Shown here: positions 6,963 to 17,539 of the stretch, one piece after another
Numbering within the stretch: the stretch's first letter is position 1
Layout: each line of letters opens with the position of its first letter
DNA from: Massilia sp. H6
Lineage (GTDB): Bacteria > Pseudomonadota > Gammaproteobacteria > Burkholderiales > Burkholderiaceae_D
Assembly: GCF_024802625.1 (NCBI RefSeq)
Contig: NZ_CP103371.1
Coordinates: forward strand, 4,154,001 to 4,218,000
DNA length: 64,000 bases
Reading direction: 5' to 3'
Made by a program: the position numbers and the translations under genes
The notes under the pieces: model-generated
Seen by the model: only the letters and a program-made list of their open reading frames with translations
What the model was told of the DNA's origin: nothing
Database searches by the model: none

Positions 6963-8687
6963 ATGGACCATTCCAGTTCCATCGTCGCCAGCAGCGACAA
7001 CAACAGCTTGCAGGCACCTGCAGCAGTGGCCGCCATCTTGCCGCTGGCCTTACTGACGGGCTGCGGCGGCGGCGGCGGCGGTGGCGATAGTGCCGCCGCC
7101 CCGGTCGCGGCCGCGCCACCGCCTGCTGCCACGGCCCCGGTGGTCACGCCGCTACCGACCGGCCCCAGCGCAGCAGAAGCGTCGCGCTTTTTAGCCCAGG
7201 CATCGATGGGGGCAACGCGCGAACAGATCGCCCGTGTCCAGTCGCTCGGCTACGCCGGCTGGCTCGACGAGCAATTTGCCGTCCCGGCCTCGGGGACGCG
7301 ATGGGACTACCTGGTTGCGCGTGGACTGAACAATATCAGCAACAAGAATGGCGAAGCGGGCGCCGATGCCACGATCTGGCGCAAGCTGCTGTCCTCGCCT
7401 GACACCCTGCGCCAGCGGATCACCTTCGCGCTGTCCGAAATCCTGGTGACCTCGGTGTCGGGCTTTAGCGGTGGATGGAAAGCCTTCACGGCTGCCGCCT
7501 ACCTCGACCTGCTGGAGACGGAAGCCTTTGGCAATTACCGGCGCCTGCTGGAAAAGGTCTCGACCAGCCCGGCCATGGGCGAATTCCTGACCTACCGTGG
7601 CAGCGTCAAGTTCCGGGCCAGCACCGGCGCCCTGCCGGACGAGAATTATGCGCGCGAGCTGATGCAGTTGTTCACCATCGGCCTGGTCAACCTGAATCCG
7701 GACGGCACCCCGAAGCTGGTTGGCGGCCAGCAAGAAGAAACCTATGGCCTGGACGACATCGCCGGCCTGGCGCGGGTGTTTACCGGCTGGAACTACGACC
7801 TTGCCGGCGGCAACACCGACACCCCGGACTACAAACGCCGCCCAATGATCGTCAACGCAAGCGCGCACGAAACCGGAAGCAAGACCTTCCTGGGCAAAAC
7901 CATTGCGGCCGGCCTGAGCGGCGAGGAAAGCCTCAAGCAGGCGCTCGATACGATTTTCGCGCACAGCAACATGGCTCCCTTCGTCAGCCGTCAATTGATC
8001 ATGCGGCTGGTCTGCAGCAATCCTTCCCCCGCCTATGTCACCCGGGTGGCAGCGGTCTTCAACAACGACGGCGCCGGTGCCAGGGGTAACCTCACCGCCG
8101 TGGTCAAGGCGATCTTGCTCGACAGCGAAGCCCGCTCGGCGCCGCCGCCGAGCGACGTGCGCTTTGGCAAGCAGCGCGAACCGATACTGCGGTTTGCCGC
8201 ATGGGCGCGTGCCTTCAAGGCCAGCTCGGCCAGCGATGCCTGGGCGGTCGGCAACACCTCGGATCCCGCCACCCGCCTCGGGCAAAGCCCCCTGCGCGCA
8301 GCCAGCGTGTTCAATTTTTTCCGCCCGGGCTATGTACCGCCGAACAGCGCCGTCGCCAGTGCCGGCATGGTCGCACCGGAATTTCAATTGACCAACGAGT
8401 CGAGCGTGGTCGGCTACGTGAACTACATGCAAACCGTGGTCAGTCGCGGGGTCGGCGATGTGAAGGGTGACTATTCGGCGCTGCTGCCGCTGGCCGATAC
8501 CGCCCAGCTGCTGCTCGACGAACTCAATCTCGTGCTTGCCGCAGGACAGCTGTCGACCACCACCATGTCGCTGCTCAAGGGCGCCATCGATGCCATGCCG
8601 TCCGGGTCCGATAGCGCACGCACTAATCGCATCCATGCGGCCTTGACCCTCGTGCTGGCCGCGCCAGAATTCATCATCCAAAAATAG
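6963..8687 (+). CDS. DUF1800 domain lipoprotein
   Basis: Protein of 574 aa. The N-terminus has a hydrophobic stretch ending in the lipobox-like LLTGC, followed by a Gly run and an Ala/Pro linker, so it is likely an exported lipoprotein. DUF1800 follows: ASRFLAQASMGATREQIARV, then DENYARELMQLFTIGLVNL, GLARVFTGWNYD and a C-terminal ESSVVGYVNYMQ region. DUF1800 and DUF1501 proteins are encoded together in many bacteria; their biochemical role is not established. The partner DUF1501 gene begins 9 nt after this stop. No clear ribosome-binding site precedes the ATG at 6963, so the exact start is uncertain. The pair is bracketed by the direct repeats at 6760-6803 and 10155-10198. Confidence 0.85.
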   Translation: MDHSSSIVASSDNNSLQAPAAVAAILPLALLTGCGGGGGGGDSAAAPVAAAPPPAATAPVVTPLPTGPSAAEASRFLAQASMGATREQIARVQSLGYAGWLDEQFAVPASGTRWDYLVARGLNNISNKNGEAGADATIWRKLLSSPDTLRQRITFALSEILVTSVSGFSGGWKAFTAAAYLDLLETEAFGNYRRLLEKVSTSPAMGEFLTYRGSVKFRASTGALPDENYARELMQLFTIGLVNLNPDGTPKLVGGQQEETYGLDDIAGLARVFTGWNYDLAGGNTDTPDYKRRPMIVNASAHETGSKTFLGKTIAAGLSGEESLKQALDTIFAHSNMAPFVSRQLIMRLVCSNPSPAYVTRVAAVFNNDGAGARGNLTAVVKAILLDSEARSAPPPSDVRFGKQREPILRFAAWARAFKASSASDAWAVGNTSDPATRLGQSPLRAASVFNFFRPGYVPPNSAVASAGMVAPEFQLTNESSVVGYVNYMQTVVSRGVGDVKGDYSALLPLADTAQLLLDELNLVLAAGQLSTTTMSLLKGAIDAMPSGSDSARTNRIHAALTLVLAAPEFIIQK

Positions 8688-8696
8688 GAAGTAGCC

Positions 8697-10097
8697 ATGG
8701 CAATCAAGCACCAACAACCTGCATCGCGCCGGGCCTTCCTGAAACGGGCATCGGCCCTCTCGGTGGCCGGCGTAGCCGCACCGTGGGCCCTCAACCTGGC
8801 GGCGATGGCCGAGGCGTCGGCCGCCACGGCTGGCGACTACAAGGCACTGGTTTGCGTGTTCCTGTACGGGGGCAACGATTATGCCAACACCGTCGTGCCC
8901 TATGACCTGAGCAGCCACGCGGCCTACCAGCAGATGCGGCCCGGCTTCGCCTACGGCCGCGCCAGCCTCGATGCGACCGCGCTCGCGCCCGCCAACGCGC
9001 CGCTCGACAGCACCGGCTACGCCCACCAGTATGCGCTGGCGCCGGAACTGTCTCCACTGATGCCGCTCTTCAATGCCGGCAACATGGCTGTCATGCTCAA
9101 CGTCGGCACGCTGGTGCAACCGACCTCCAAGCAGCAATACCTGAACCGCTCGGTCAAGCTGCCTCCCAAGCTGTTCTCGCACAACGACCAGCAGTCGGTC
9201 TGGCAATCGTCCTCGCCCGAAGGTGCCACCTCGGGCTGGGGCGGACGCATGGGCGATTTGTTCGAGAGCGGCAACGGCAACGCGACCTTTACCTGCGTCA
9301 ACGTCTCCGGCAATGCCGTATTCATGTCAGGAAAATCGGCAGTGCAATACCAGGTCTCCAGCAGCGGGTCGGTGCCGCTGGCGGGCGTCAAGTCGCCGCT
9401 GTTCGGATCGACTGCAGCCAGTGCCGCGCTCGCTACTTTGGTGAGCCAGCCGCGCAGCCATGTGCTGGAAAACGAATACACGCGCGTGACCAAGCGCTCC
9501 ATCGACGCGGACAGCATCCTTACCGGCGCGCTGGCCTCGTCGCCGGCACTGGCCACGCCTTTCGCTGCCGGCAACAGCCTGGCCGGCCAGCTGAACATGG
9601 TCGCGCGGATGATCGGCGCCGCGCCCAAACTGGGCGCGAAGCGGCAAGTGTTCTTTGTGTCGATGGGGGGCTTCGATACGCACGACAACCTGCTCGGCAC
9701 GCATCCGGGGCTGCTATCGAACCTGGCCTCGGCGCTGGCATCGTTCCAGGCTGCGACAGTTGAGCTGGGCTTGAGCGAGAACGTGACCACCTTCACCGCC
9801 TCGGATTTTGGGCGCACGATGGCGGGCAACAGCGACGGGTCGGATCACGGCTGGGGCAGCATGCATTTCGTGCTCGGTGGCGCGGTCAAGGGCAAGCGCT
9901 TTTACGGCCAGGCACCGGTCGTGGCAAACGGCGGGCCGGACGATGTCGGACAGGGCCGGTTGTTGCCGACCACATCGGTCGACCAGTTCGCCGCGACCCT
10001 GGGTAAATGGCTGGGCGTATCCGACAGCGAACTGCTGGCAATGCTGCCGGGACTGTCCAACTTCGACGCCAGTACCCGCAATATCGGCTTTGTCTGA
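8697..10097 (+). CDS. DUF1501 protein, Tat-exported
   Basis: Protein of 466 aa with a twin-arginine signal (SRRAFLKRASALSVAGVAAP), then the DUF1501 fold: KALVCVFLYGGNDYANTVVP near the start, FFVSMGGFDTHDNL in the middle, TFTASDFGRTMAGNSDGSDHGWG toward the end. DUF1501 belongs to the alkaline-phosphatase-like superfamily; the Asp/His-rich motifs would be metal ligands. Substrate is unknown. A GGAAGTAGCC stretch with the ribosome-binding site lies between the DUF1800 stop and this ATG, so the two are one operon. The Tat signal implies folding (perhaps with metal) in the cytoplasm before export. Confidence 0.87.
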   Translation: MAIKHQQPASRRAFLKRASALSVAGVAAPWALNLAAMAEASAATAGDYKALVCVFLYGGNDYANTVVPYDLSSHAAYQQMRPGFAYGRASLDATALAPANAPLDSTGYAHQYALAPELSPLMPLFNAGNMAVMLNVGTLVQPTSKQQYLNRSVKLPPKLFSHNDQQSVWQSSSPEGATSGWGGRMGDLFESGNGNATFTCVNVSGNAVFMSGKSAVQYQVSSSGSVPLAGVKSPLFGSTAASAALATLVSQPRSHVLENEYTRVTKRSIDADSILTGALASSPALATPFAAGNSLAGQLNMVARMIGAAPKLGAKRQVFFVSMGGFDTHDNLLGTHPGLLSNLASALASFQAATVELGLSENVTTFTASDFGRTMAGNSDGSDHGWGSMHFVLGGAVKGKRFYGQAPVVANGGPDDVGQGRLLPTTSVDQFAATLGKWLGVSDSELLAMLPGLSNFDASTRNIGFV

Positions 10098-10120
10098 GAC
10101 GCCGGCAGCGCGCAGCCCAT

Positions 10121-10198
10121 AAAAAAAAACCCGCTCCGGTTGAGGGAGCGGGTGAAGTCCAAAACTAGGGATGTCCTGAAAGAGACAGTTCCACTATA
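10121..10198 (-). ncRNA. Candidate small RNA, copy 2
   Basis: Minus-strand TATAGT, the same 38-nt block as at 6731-6803 (44 of 44 bases identical including the TATAGT), then a stronger terminator: a 9-bp stem ACCCGCTCC/GGAGCGGGT with a different 7-nt loop and a run of T. The secF gene upstream on the minus strand already has its own terminator at 10270-10310, so this second hairpin suggests a separate short transcript. The conserved 5' block with a changed but still working hairpin is what one expects of paralogous sRNAs. Promoter -35 not recognisable. Confidence 0.52.
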
Positions 10199-10269
10199 AG
10201 GTTGCGCTGGGGACGCCTCTGTGCGGTCACACACACATGCGGCAATTGACGGATTGTCCCCACCGCCCG

Positions 10270-10310
10270 AAAAAAATGCCGCTCCGATATTAACCGGGCG
10301 GCATTTTTTT
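10270..10310. terminator. Bidirectional intrinsic terminator after secF
   Basis: Stem ATGCCGC/GCGGCAT with a run of A on the left and a run of seven T on the right, so it can act for the minus-strand secF transcript and for anything arriving on the plus strand. Confidence 0.8.
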
Positions 10311-10324
10311 GGGCAGACAAAACC

Positions 10325-11347
10325 TTAGACGACGGCGCCGTCGGTCTCGTCTTTTTCCTTGACCGGCTTGACCAGGTCTTCACGCTTGACGCCCAGCCAC
10401 ATGGCCAGCGCGGCGGCGACGAAGACCGACGAATAAATGCCGAAGCAAATGCCGATGGTCAGCGCGAGCGCGAAGTAATGCAGCGCGTGGCCGCCGAACA
10501 GCAGCATCGACAGCACCATGATCTGGGTCGAGCCGTGGGTGATGATGGTGCGCGAAATGGTACTGGTGATCGCGTGGTCCATCACTTCGGGCACGCTCAT
10601 CTTGCGCTGCTTGCGGAACATTTCGCGAATCCGGTCGAAGATGACCACCGACTCATTGACCGAATAACCCAGCACCGCCAGGATCGCCGCCAGCACCGTG
10701 AGCGAAAACTCCCACTGGAAGAACGCGAAGAAGCCGAGGATGATGACCACGTCGTGCAGGTTGGCGATGATGGCCGAGACGGCGAACTTCCACTCGAAGC
10801 GGATCGCCAGGTAGATCACCACGCCAACGATCACCATCAGCAGCGCATTGAGGCCATTTTGCGCCAGCTCTTCGCCGACGGCAGGACCGACATATTCGAC
10901 GCGCTGCAGGCTGACCCGCTCCTGGTTGGCGGTATCGACGCAGCTGGTGCGGCTGACCTGCTCGCCCTTGTCGGTGGTTACTTGCGTGACCTTCGGCGTG
11001 CCCTGTTCGGACGTACACACGGCATTGAATACCGCGGTCGACGAACCAGCCTGGGCCTGGCCTTCGATGATCGGCAGGCGCAGCAACACGGTCTGGGCGT
11101 TGCCGAAGCTGGTCACTTCAGGCGCAGCATAGCCGGTGGCGCGCAGCGTGGCGCGGATCTTTTCCTGGTCGGCGGCCTGCGGATAGCGCAACTCCATCAC
11201 GGTGCCGCCGGTGAATTCGACCGAATAATGCAGGCCCTTGGTCACCAAAAAGAACACGGCCGCCAGGAAAGTCACCACCGAAATCACGTTGAGGATCAAC
11301 GCGTGGCGCATGAACGGGATGTCCCGTTTGATCTTGAAGAATTCCAT
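10325..11347 (-). CDS. secF: Protein translocase subunit SecF
   Basis: Inner-membrane protein of 340 aa that works with SecD and YajC to pull exported proteins across using the proton gradient. It begins MEFFKIKRDIPFMRHALILN with the first membrane helix, has a periplasmic P1-type region, and a C-terminal block of five helices with ALLMVIVGVVIYLAIRFEWK, VLGYSVNESVVIFDRIREMF and RTIITHGSTQIMVLSMLLFGG, which are SecF signatures. The gene starts 2 nt after the secD stop and is followed by a strong terminator. Length and order are normal. Confidence 0.97.
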   Translation of the reverse strand: MEFFKIKRDIPFMRHALILNVISVVTFLAAVFFLVTKGLHYSVEFTGGTVMELRYPQAADQEKIRATLRATGYAAPEVTSFGNAQTVLLRLPIIEGQAQAGSSTAVFNAVCTSEQGTPKVTQVTTDKGEQVSRTSCVDTANQERVSLQRVEYVGPAVGEELAQNGLNALLMVIVGVVIYLAIRFEWKFAVSAIIANLHDVVIILGFFAFFQWEFSLTVLAAILAVLGYSVNESVVIFDRIREMFRKQRKMSVPEVMDHAITSTISRTIITHGSTQIMVLSMLLFGGHALHYFALALTIGICFGIYSSVFVAAALAMWLGVKREDLVKPVKEKDETDGAVV

Positions 11348-11349
11348 CG

Positions 11350-13239
11350 TTATTCCTGAGTTGCGTTTTGCTTGTTAGGCGTGAAACCGTCTTTCCAGAC
11401 CGTGCCGATCGAGATGTGGGTCAGTTTCTTCTTGCGGCCGTACCAGAGGTTGAGGAAACCACGGGAGACGAACACGGCCGAGAACATCGAGGTCAGGATG
11501 CCCAGGCAGTGCACCACGGCGAAGCCGCGGACGGCGCCGGAACCGAACACCAGCAGCGCCAGGCCGACGATCAGGGTGGTCACGTTGGAGTCGAAGATCG
11601 TGTCCCAGGCATGCTTGAAGCCGGCCGAGATCGCCGTTTGCGGCGCCGCTCCGGCGCGCAGCTCTTCGCGGATGCGTTCGTTGATCAGGACGTTGGCGTC
11701 AATCGCCATGCCCAGCGCCAGCGCGATTGCCGCGATACCCGGCAAGGTCAGCGTGATCTGCAGCATCGACAGCAGGGCCAGCAGGAACAGCACGTTGGCC
11801 GCCAGCGCCATCGCGCTGAACAAGCCCACCAGGTGGTAGTACAGGACCATGAAGATCGCAATGGCCACGAAGCCCCAGATGGTCGAATACAGGCCGCGTT
11901 CGATGTTCTCGGCGCCCAGCTGCGGGCCGATCACGCGTTCTTCGATGAATTCCATCGGTGCCGACAGCGCGCCCGAGCGCAGCAGCAGCGCCAGTTCGTT
12001 TGCGTCTTCCGAGGTGCCCATGTTGGTGATCTGGAAGTTCGAGCCGAATTCGCTCTGGATGGTCGGGGCCGACAGTACGCTGAACTTGCCCTTTTCCTTG
12101 AGCAGAATCGCCATGCGCTGGCCGATGTTGTCGCGGGTGGTCTGGCGCATGCGGCGCCCGCCATCGCCGTCGAGGTCGAGTGAAACGGCCGGCTGCTGGT
12201 TGGAATCGAAGCTGGCCACGGCGCTCGAGATCGACTCGCCGCTCAGGATCACGTCTTTCGACACCACGATCGGGGCGCCGCGGCCCTCGGTGAACAGTTC
12301 CGAGTTCAGCGGAATGGCGGCGGTCAGTTCGGTGCCCGGGGTCACGGTCTGGTCGACCATGCGCAGTTCGAGGGTCGCGGTGCGGCCGATGATGTCCTTG
12401 GCGCGCGCCACGTCCTGCACGCCCGGCAGTTGCACGATGATGCGGTCGGCACCCTGCTGCTGGATCAGCGGCTCGGTGGTGCCCAGTTCGTTGATGCGCT
12501 TGGACAGGGTGGCGATGTTCTGCCTGACGCCGTCTTCGACGGTGCGCTTGAGCGCTTCGGGCTTGAGGGTGACGCCCAGCTTCAGGTCGGTGCCGTCGGC
12601 GGTTTCGGTAAAGTCGAGGTCGGGCGTCTGCCGGGCCAGTTCGGCCCGCGCGGCGCTACGGGTAGCGTCGTCGCGAAAGCGCACTTCGATGGCATTGCCG
12701 ACGCGCTCGATGCCGGCGTGGCGGATGTTCTTGTCGCGCAGCTGGCTGCGCACGCTCGACTGGATACCCTTGATCTTGGAGTCGAGCACGGCCTTGCCGT
12801 CAACTTGCAGCAAGAAGTGCACGCCGCCGCGCAGGTCCAGTCCGAGATTCATCGGCTGGGCACCGATTGCCTGCATCCAGGCGGGAGTATTCTTTACCAG
12901 GTTGACCGTCACGATGTAATCGGGGTCTTCCTGGTCGCGGTTCAGGTCGCGCTCGAGCGCGAGCTTGGCCTTGAACTGGGCATCGGTGCTGGCAAAGCGG
13001 GCGCGCACCGAGGTGCTGTTGCCGCTGCCTTCGAGGCTGACCGCGGTGGCGGGAACGCCGGCGCGCTTGAGTGCATCCGCCACCAGGCTGGTGGTGGCGC
13101 TGGTGATGTTGACTGTCGATTTACCAGTGGTGACCTGTAACGCCGGAGACTCGCCGAAATAGTTCGGCGCCGTGTACAGCGCGCCCAACAAGAGCGTGAT
13201 GGCAATCAGTAGATATTTCCAGACGGGATAGCGATTCAT
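11350..13239 (-). CDS. secD: Protein translocase subunit SecD
   Basis: Inner-membrane protein of 629 aa. Starts MNRYPVWKYLLIAITLLLGA (first helix), followed by the large periplasmic domain with LGLDLRGGVHFLLQVD and ADRIIVQLPGVQD, then membrane helices with GAENIERGLYSTIWGF, ALGMAIDANVLINERIREEL and HAWDTIFDSNVTTLIVGLAL. These are the SecD hallmarks; together with SecF it forms the proton-driven accessory of SecYEG. It lies 69 nt downstream of yajC and is followed immediately by secF. Confidence 0.97.
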   Translation of the reverse strand: MNRYPVWKYLLIAITLLLGALYTAPNYFGESPALQVTTGKSTVNITSATTSLVADALKRAGVPATAVSLEGSGNSTSVRARFASTDAQFKAKLALERDLNRDQEDPDYIVTVNLVKNTPAWMQAIGAQPMNLGLDLRGGVHFLLQVDGKAVLDSKIKGIQSSVRSQLRDKNIRHAGIERVGNAIEVRFRDDATRSAARAELARQTPDLDFTETADGTDLKLGVTLKPEALKRTVEDGVRQNIATLSKRINELGTTEPLIQQQGADRIIVQLPGVQDVARAKDIIGRTATLELRMVDQTVTPGTELTAAIPLNSELFTEGRGAPIVVSKDVILSGESISSAVASFDSNQQPAVSLDLDGDGGRRMRQTTRDNIGQRMAILLKEKGKFSVLSAPTIQSEFGSNFQITNMGTSEDANELALLLRSGALSAPMEFIEERVIGPQLGAENIERGLYSTIWGFVAIAIFMVLYYHLVGLFSAMALAANVLFLLALLSMLQITLTLPGIAAIALALGMAIDANVLINERIREELRAGAAPQTAISAGFKHAWDTIFDSNVTTLIVGLALLVFGSGAVRGFAVVHCLGILTSMFSAVFVSRGFLNLWYGRKKKLTHISIGTVWKDGFTPNKQNATQE

Positions 13240-13308
13240 AGTGTTCCAGCGTTCGATGTTGAGCTCGCGGTGGCCAGGGCCGCCGCGGGCTTACAGGGCC
13301 TACGGCGC

Positions 13309-13641
13309 TTACAGGGACTTCAGGGTGCCTTTTGGCAGCAGTGTCGTCACGGCGTGCTTCTGCACCACGATTTCGGTACCGGCAGCAATTTCGAGGGTCA
13401 CGAAGGTGTCCGCAACCTTGGTCACGCGGCCGAGAATGCCGCCCGCGGTCGCCACTTCGTCGCCCTTGGCGAGCGCATCCATCATCGCCTTCGCTTCGCG
13501 CTGGCGCTTTTGCTGTGGACGGATCATGAGGAAATACATGACCACGAACATCAGGATCAGGGGCAGGAAGGTAGTCAGGCTACCCATGATGCCGGGGTCG
13601 GCTGCAGTGGTGGTTTGCGCGTACGCGTTGGAAATGAACAC
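13309..13641 (-). CDS. yajC: Preprotein translocase subunit YajC
   Basis: Small membrane protein of 110 aa: one N-terminal helix (IMGSLTTFLPLILMFVVMYF), then LMIRPQQKRQREAKAMMDAL and a cytoplasmic domain GDEVATAGGILGRVTKVADT. It is the accessory of SecDF. The start is a GTG at 13641 preceded by GGAG at a good distance. First gene of yajC-secD-secF. In most proteobacteria tgt directly precedes yajC; here a LysR gene and a VOC gene lie between them. Confidence 0.94.
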   Translation of the reverse strand: MFISNAYAQTTTAADPGIMGSLTTFLPLILMFVVMYFLMIRPQQKRQREAKAMMDALAKGDEVATAGGILGRVTKVADTFVTLEIAAGTEIVVQKHAVTTLLPKGTLKSL

Positions 13642-13782
13642 AGAGACTCCAATTGTGAGATAAAAAAACAGCGCTACATTCTAGCATCGGCGCACCGTCC
13701 GCGGCCATTGTGCGCTATATAAGATCGACGACAACAAATTGCAAGTTGGAAATTTGCCTAACGCCTCCGATAGACGCCTGGC

Positions 13783-14649
13783 CTAGATGCGGTGCTGGAG
13801 AAAATCGAGCGCTGCCGTCGCGCGTGCCGACAGCGGCCACTCGGCGCGATGAATCAGCCACAGGCTGTCGAGCACCGGCGCGCCGGCCTCGACCACGCGT
13901 ACCGCGTCCGGCCGGGCGAAGGCCTGGCGCGCATGGCGCGGCAGGATGGCGAAACCGAGTCCGCGCGCCACCGGCTCGAGGATCAGGCCGATCTGGTTCA
14001 CGTAACCGCGCACGGCCAGGCTGCGTACGCCCGGGTTGCCGGGAAAATAACGGCTGAGCAGGCGGGTGGCCATGGCCTGGCCATCCGGATGGTCGATCAT
14101 CCCCAGCCGCGCCAGGTCTTCCCAGCCATCAAGCCGGGCGTTGGCCGGCACTACCAGTTCCAGCGGTTCTTCGGCGAACAAGCGCGCCACCAGGCGCGGG
14201 TCGTCGGGTTTCAGGGTTAGCAGGCCCAGCTCGAAACGGTTATCCAGTACCGCTTCGCACACTTCGGCATCGGGCGCGAAGCGGTGGCGCACGCACAGGC
14301 CCGGCTCGGCCTGCTGCAACGCCAGCAGCAGCGGATACAGGGCCAGGCCGACACTGCCGGGCGTGATCAGGCTGATCTCGCCGTGATGCGGGTCGTCGTC
14401 GGAGAGACGCGCGCGCAGGCGCCGCTCGGCCGCCAGGATCTCGGCGTGGCAGGCCAGCAACGCATGGCCGGCCGGGGTCAGGTCGAGCTGGCGCGGCCGG
14501 CGCAGCAGCAGCGGGCCGAACTCGTCTTCGAGGCGGCTGATGTGCTGGCTGACGGCGGCCTGGGTCAGGCCCAGCTGTTCGGCGGCACGGGTAAAGCTGC
14601 CAGCCTCGGCAACGGCATCGAAGCTACGCAGCCATTGGGGATTGAGCAT
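13783..14649 (-). CDS. LysR-family transcriptional regulator
   Basis: Protein of 288 aa. N-terminal winged helix MLNPQWLRSFDAVAEAGSFTRAAEQLGLTQ..., then the ligand-binding domain beginning about residue 90 (GEISLITPGSVGLALYPLLL). It is divergently transcribed from the VOC gene at 14743, and a T-N11-A palindrome lies in the 93-bp gap, so it probably controls that gene and itself. The closest functional group cannot be told; the overall look (MLNPQWLRSFDAVAEAGSFT) is like regulators of transport or detoxification genes. Inducer unknown. Confidence 0.9.
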   Translation of the reverse strand: MLNPQWLRSFDAVAEAGSFTRAAEQLGLTQAAVSQHISRLEDEFGPLLLRRPRQLDLTPAGHALLACHAEILAAERRLRARLSDDDPHHGEISLITPGSVGLALYPLLLALQQAEPGLCVRHRFAPDAEVCEAVLDNRFELGLLTLKPDDPRLVARLFAEEPLELVVPANARLDGWEDLARLGMIDHPDGQAMATRLLSRYFPGNPGVRSLAVRGYVNQIGLILEPVARGLGFAILPRHARQAFARPDAVRVVEAGAPVLDSLWLIHRAEWPLSARATAALDFLQHRI

Positions 14650-14658
14650 AAGAATATT

Positions 14659-14673
14659 TTATGGAAACCATAA
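14659..14673. promoter_or_regulatory. LysR-type T-N11-A operator
   Basis: Perfect 15-bp palindrome TTATGGAAACCATAA starting 10 bp from the LysR ATG and 70 bp before the divergent VOC gene. It has the T-N11-A form of LysR binding sites. Confidence 0.6.
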
Positions 14674-14742
14674 GGTGGCATAAGTTTACATGATGCCCTA
14701 GCGCGCTCATCATGAATGCTCTTTCCACACAGGAGAATCAGC

Positions 14743-15255
14743 ATGGCATCGACCACACCTTACCCACGCAGTTTTTCCCATATCGGCCTGTCGGTCACCG
14801 ACCTTGACGCCGCGGTCCGCTTCTATACCGAAGTCATGGGCTGGTACCTGATCATGCCGCCTACCACCATCAGCGAAGACGACAGCCCGATCGGCGTCAT
14901 GTGCGGCGACGTGTTCGGCCCTGGCTGGGGTTCGTTTCGCATTGCTCACCTGTCTACCGGTGACCGGATCGGGGTGGAGATCTTCGAGTTTCCCAACGCC
15001 GAGCGGCCGGCCAACAATTTCGAATACTGGAAAACCGGCATCTTCCATTTCTGCGTGCAAGACCCGGATGTCGAGGGCCTGGCAGAGAAAATCGTCGCCG
15101 CCGGTGGCCGCCAGCGCATGCCGGTACGCGAATATTTTCCAGGCGAAAAACCTTATCGCATGGTGTACATGGAAGACCCGTTCGGCAACATCATCGAGAT
15201 CTATAGCCACAGCTACGAGCTGACCTACTCGGCCGGGGCCTACGGCAAGGCGTGA
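14743..15255 (+). CDS. VOC-superfamily (glyoxalase-like) protein
   Basis: Protein of 170 aa starting MASTTPYPRSFSHIGLSVTD. A vicinal-oxygen-chelate fold is clear: FSHIGLSVTDLDAAVRFYTEVMGW at the start with the metal-ligand His, HFCVQDPDVEGLAEKIVAAGG in the middle and MVYMEDPFGNIIEIYSHSY near the end with the terminal Glu ligand. Such proteins are glyoxalases, dioxygenases or epimerases; the substrate cannot be deduced. AGGAGAA lies 5 nt before the ATG at 14743. The gene is divergent from a LysR regulator that probably controls it, and is convergent with tgt (6-nt gap). Confidence 0.85.
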   Translation: MASTTPYPRSFSHIGLSVTDLDAAVRFYTEVMGWYLIMPPTTISEDDSPIGVMCGDVFGPGWGSFRIAHLSTGDRIGVEIFEFPNAERPANNFEYWKTGIFHFCVQDPDVEGLAEKIVAAGGRQRMPVREYFPGEKPYRMVYMEDPFGNIIEIYSHSYELTYSAGAYGKA

Positions 15256-15261
15256 TGCGCC

Positions 15262-17434
<2,173 letters not shown>

Positions 17435-17539
17435 GGTGGTCAATTCTGGAAAAATGGGTGCTGACAGCTTTACAATAGAGGCTGCAGTGCGCGCGGCGAA
17501 CCCTCTATTTTACGCCAGCAAACGCTAGAATGCTGCGAT

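Noticed and set aside
7191-9206. 671-aa minus-strand open frame across DUF1800/DUF1501
   Set aside because: Shadow frame in GC-rich DNA opposite two clear genes; low-complexity composition rich in His, Gly, Arg and Gln.
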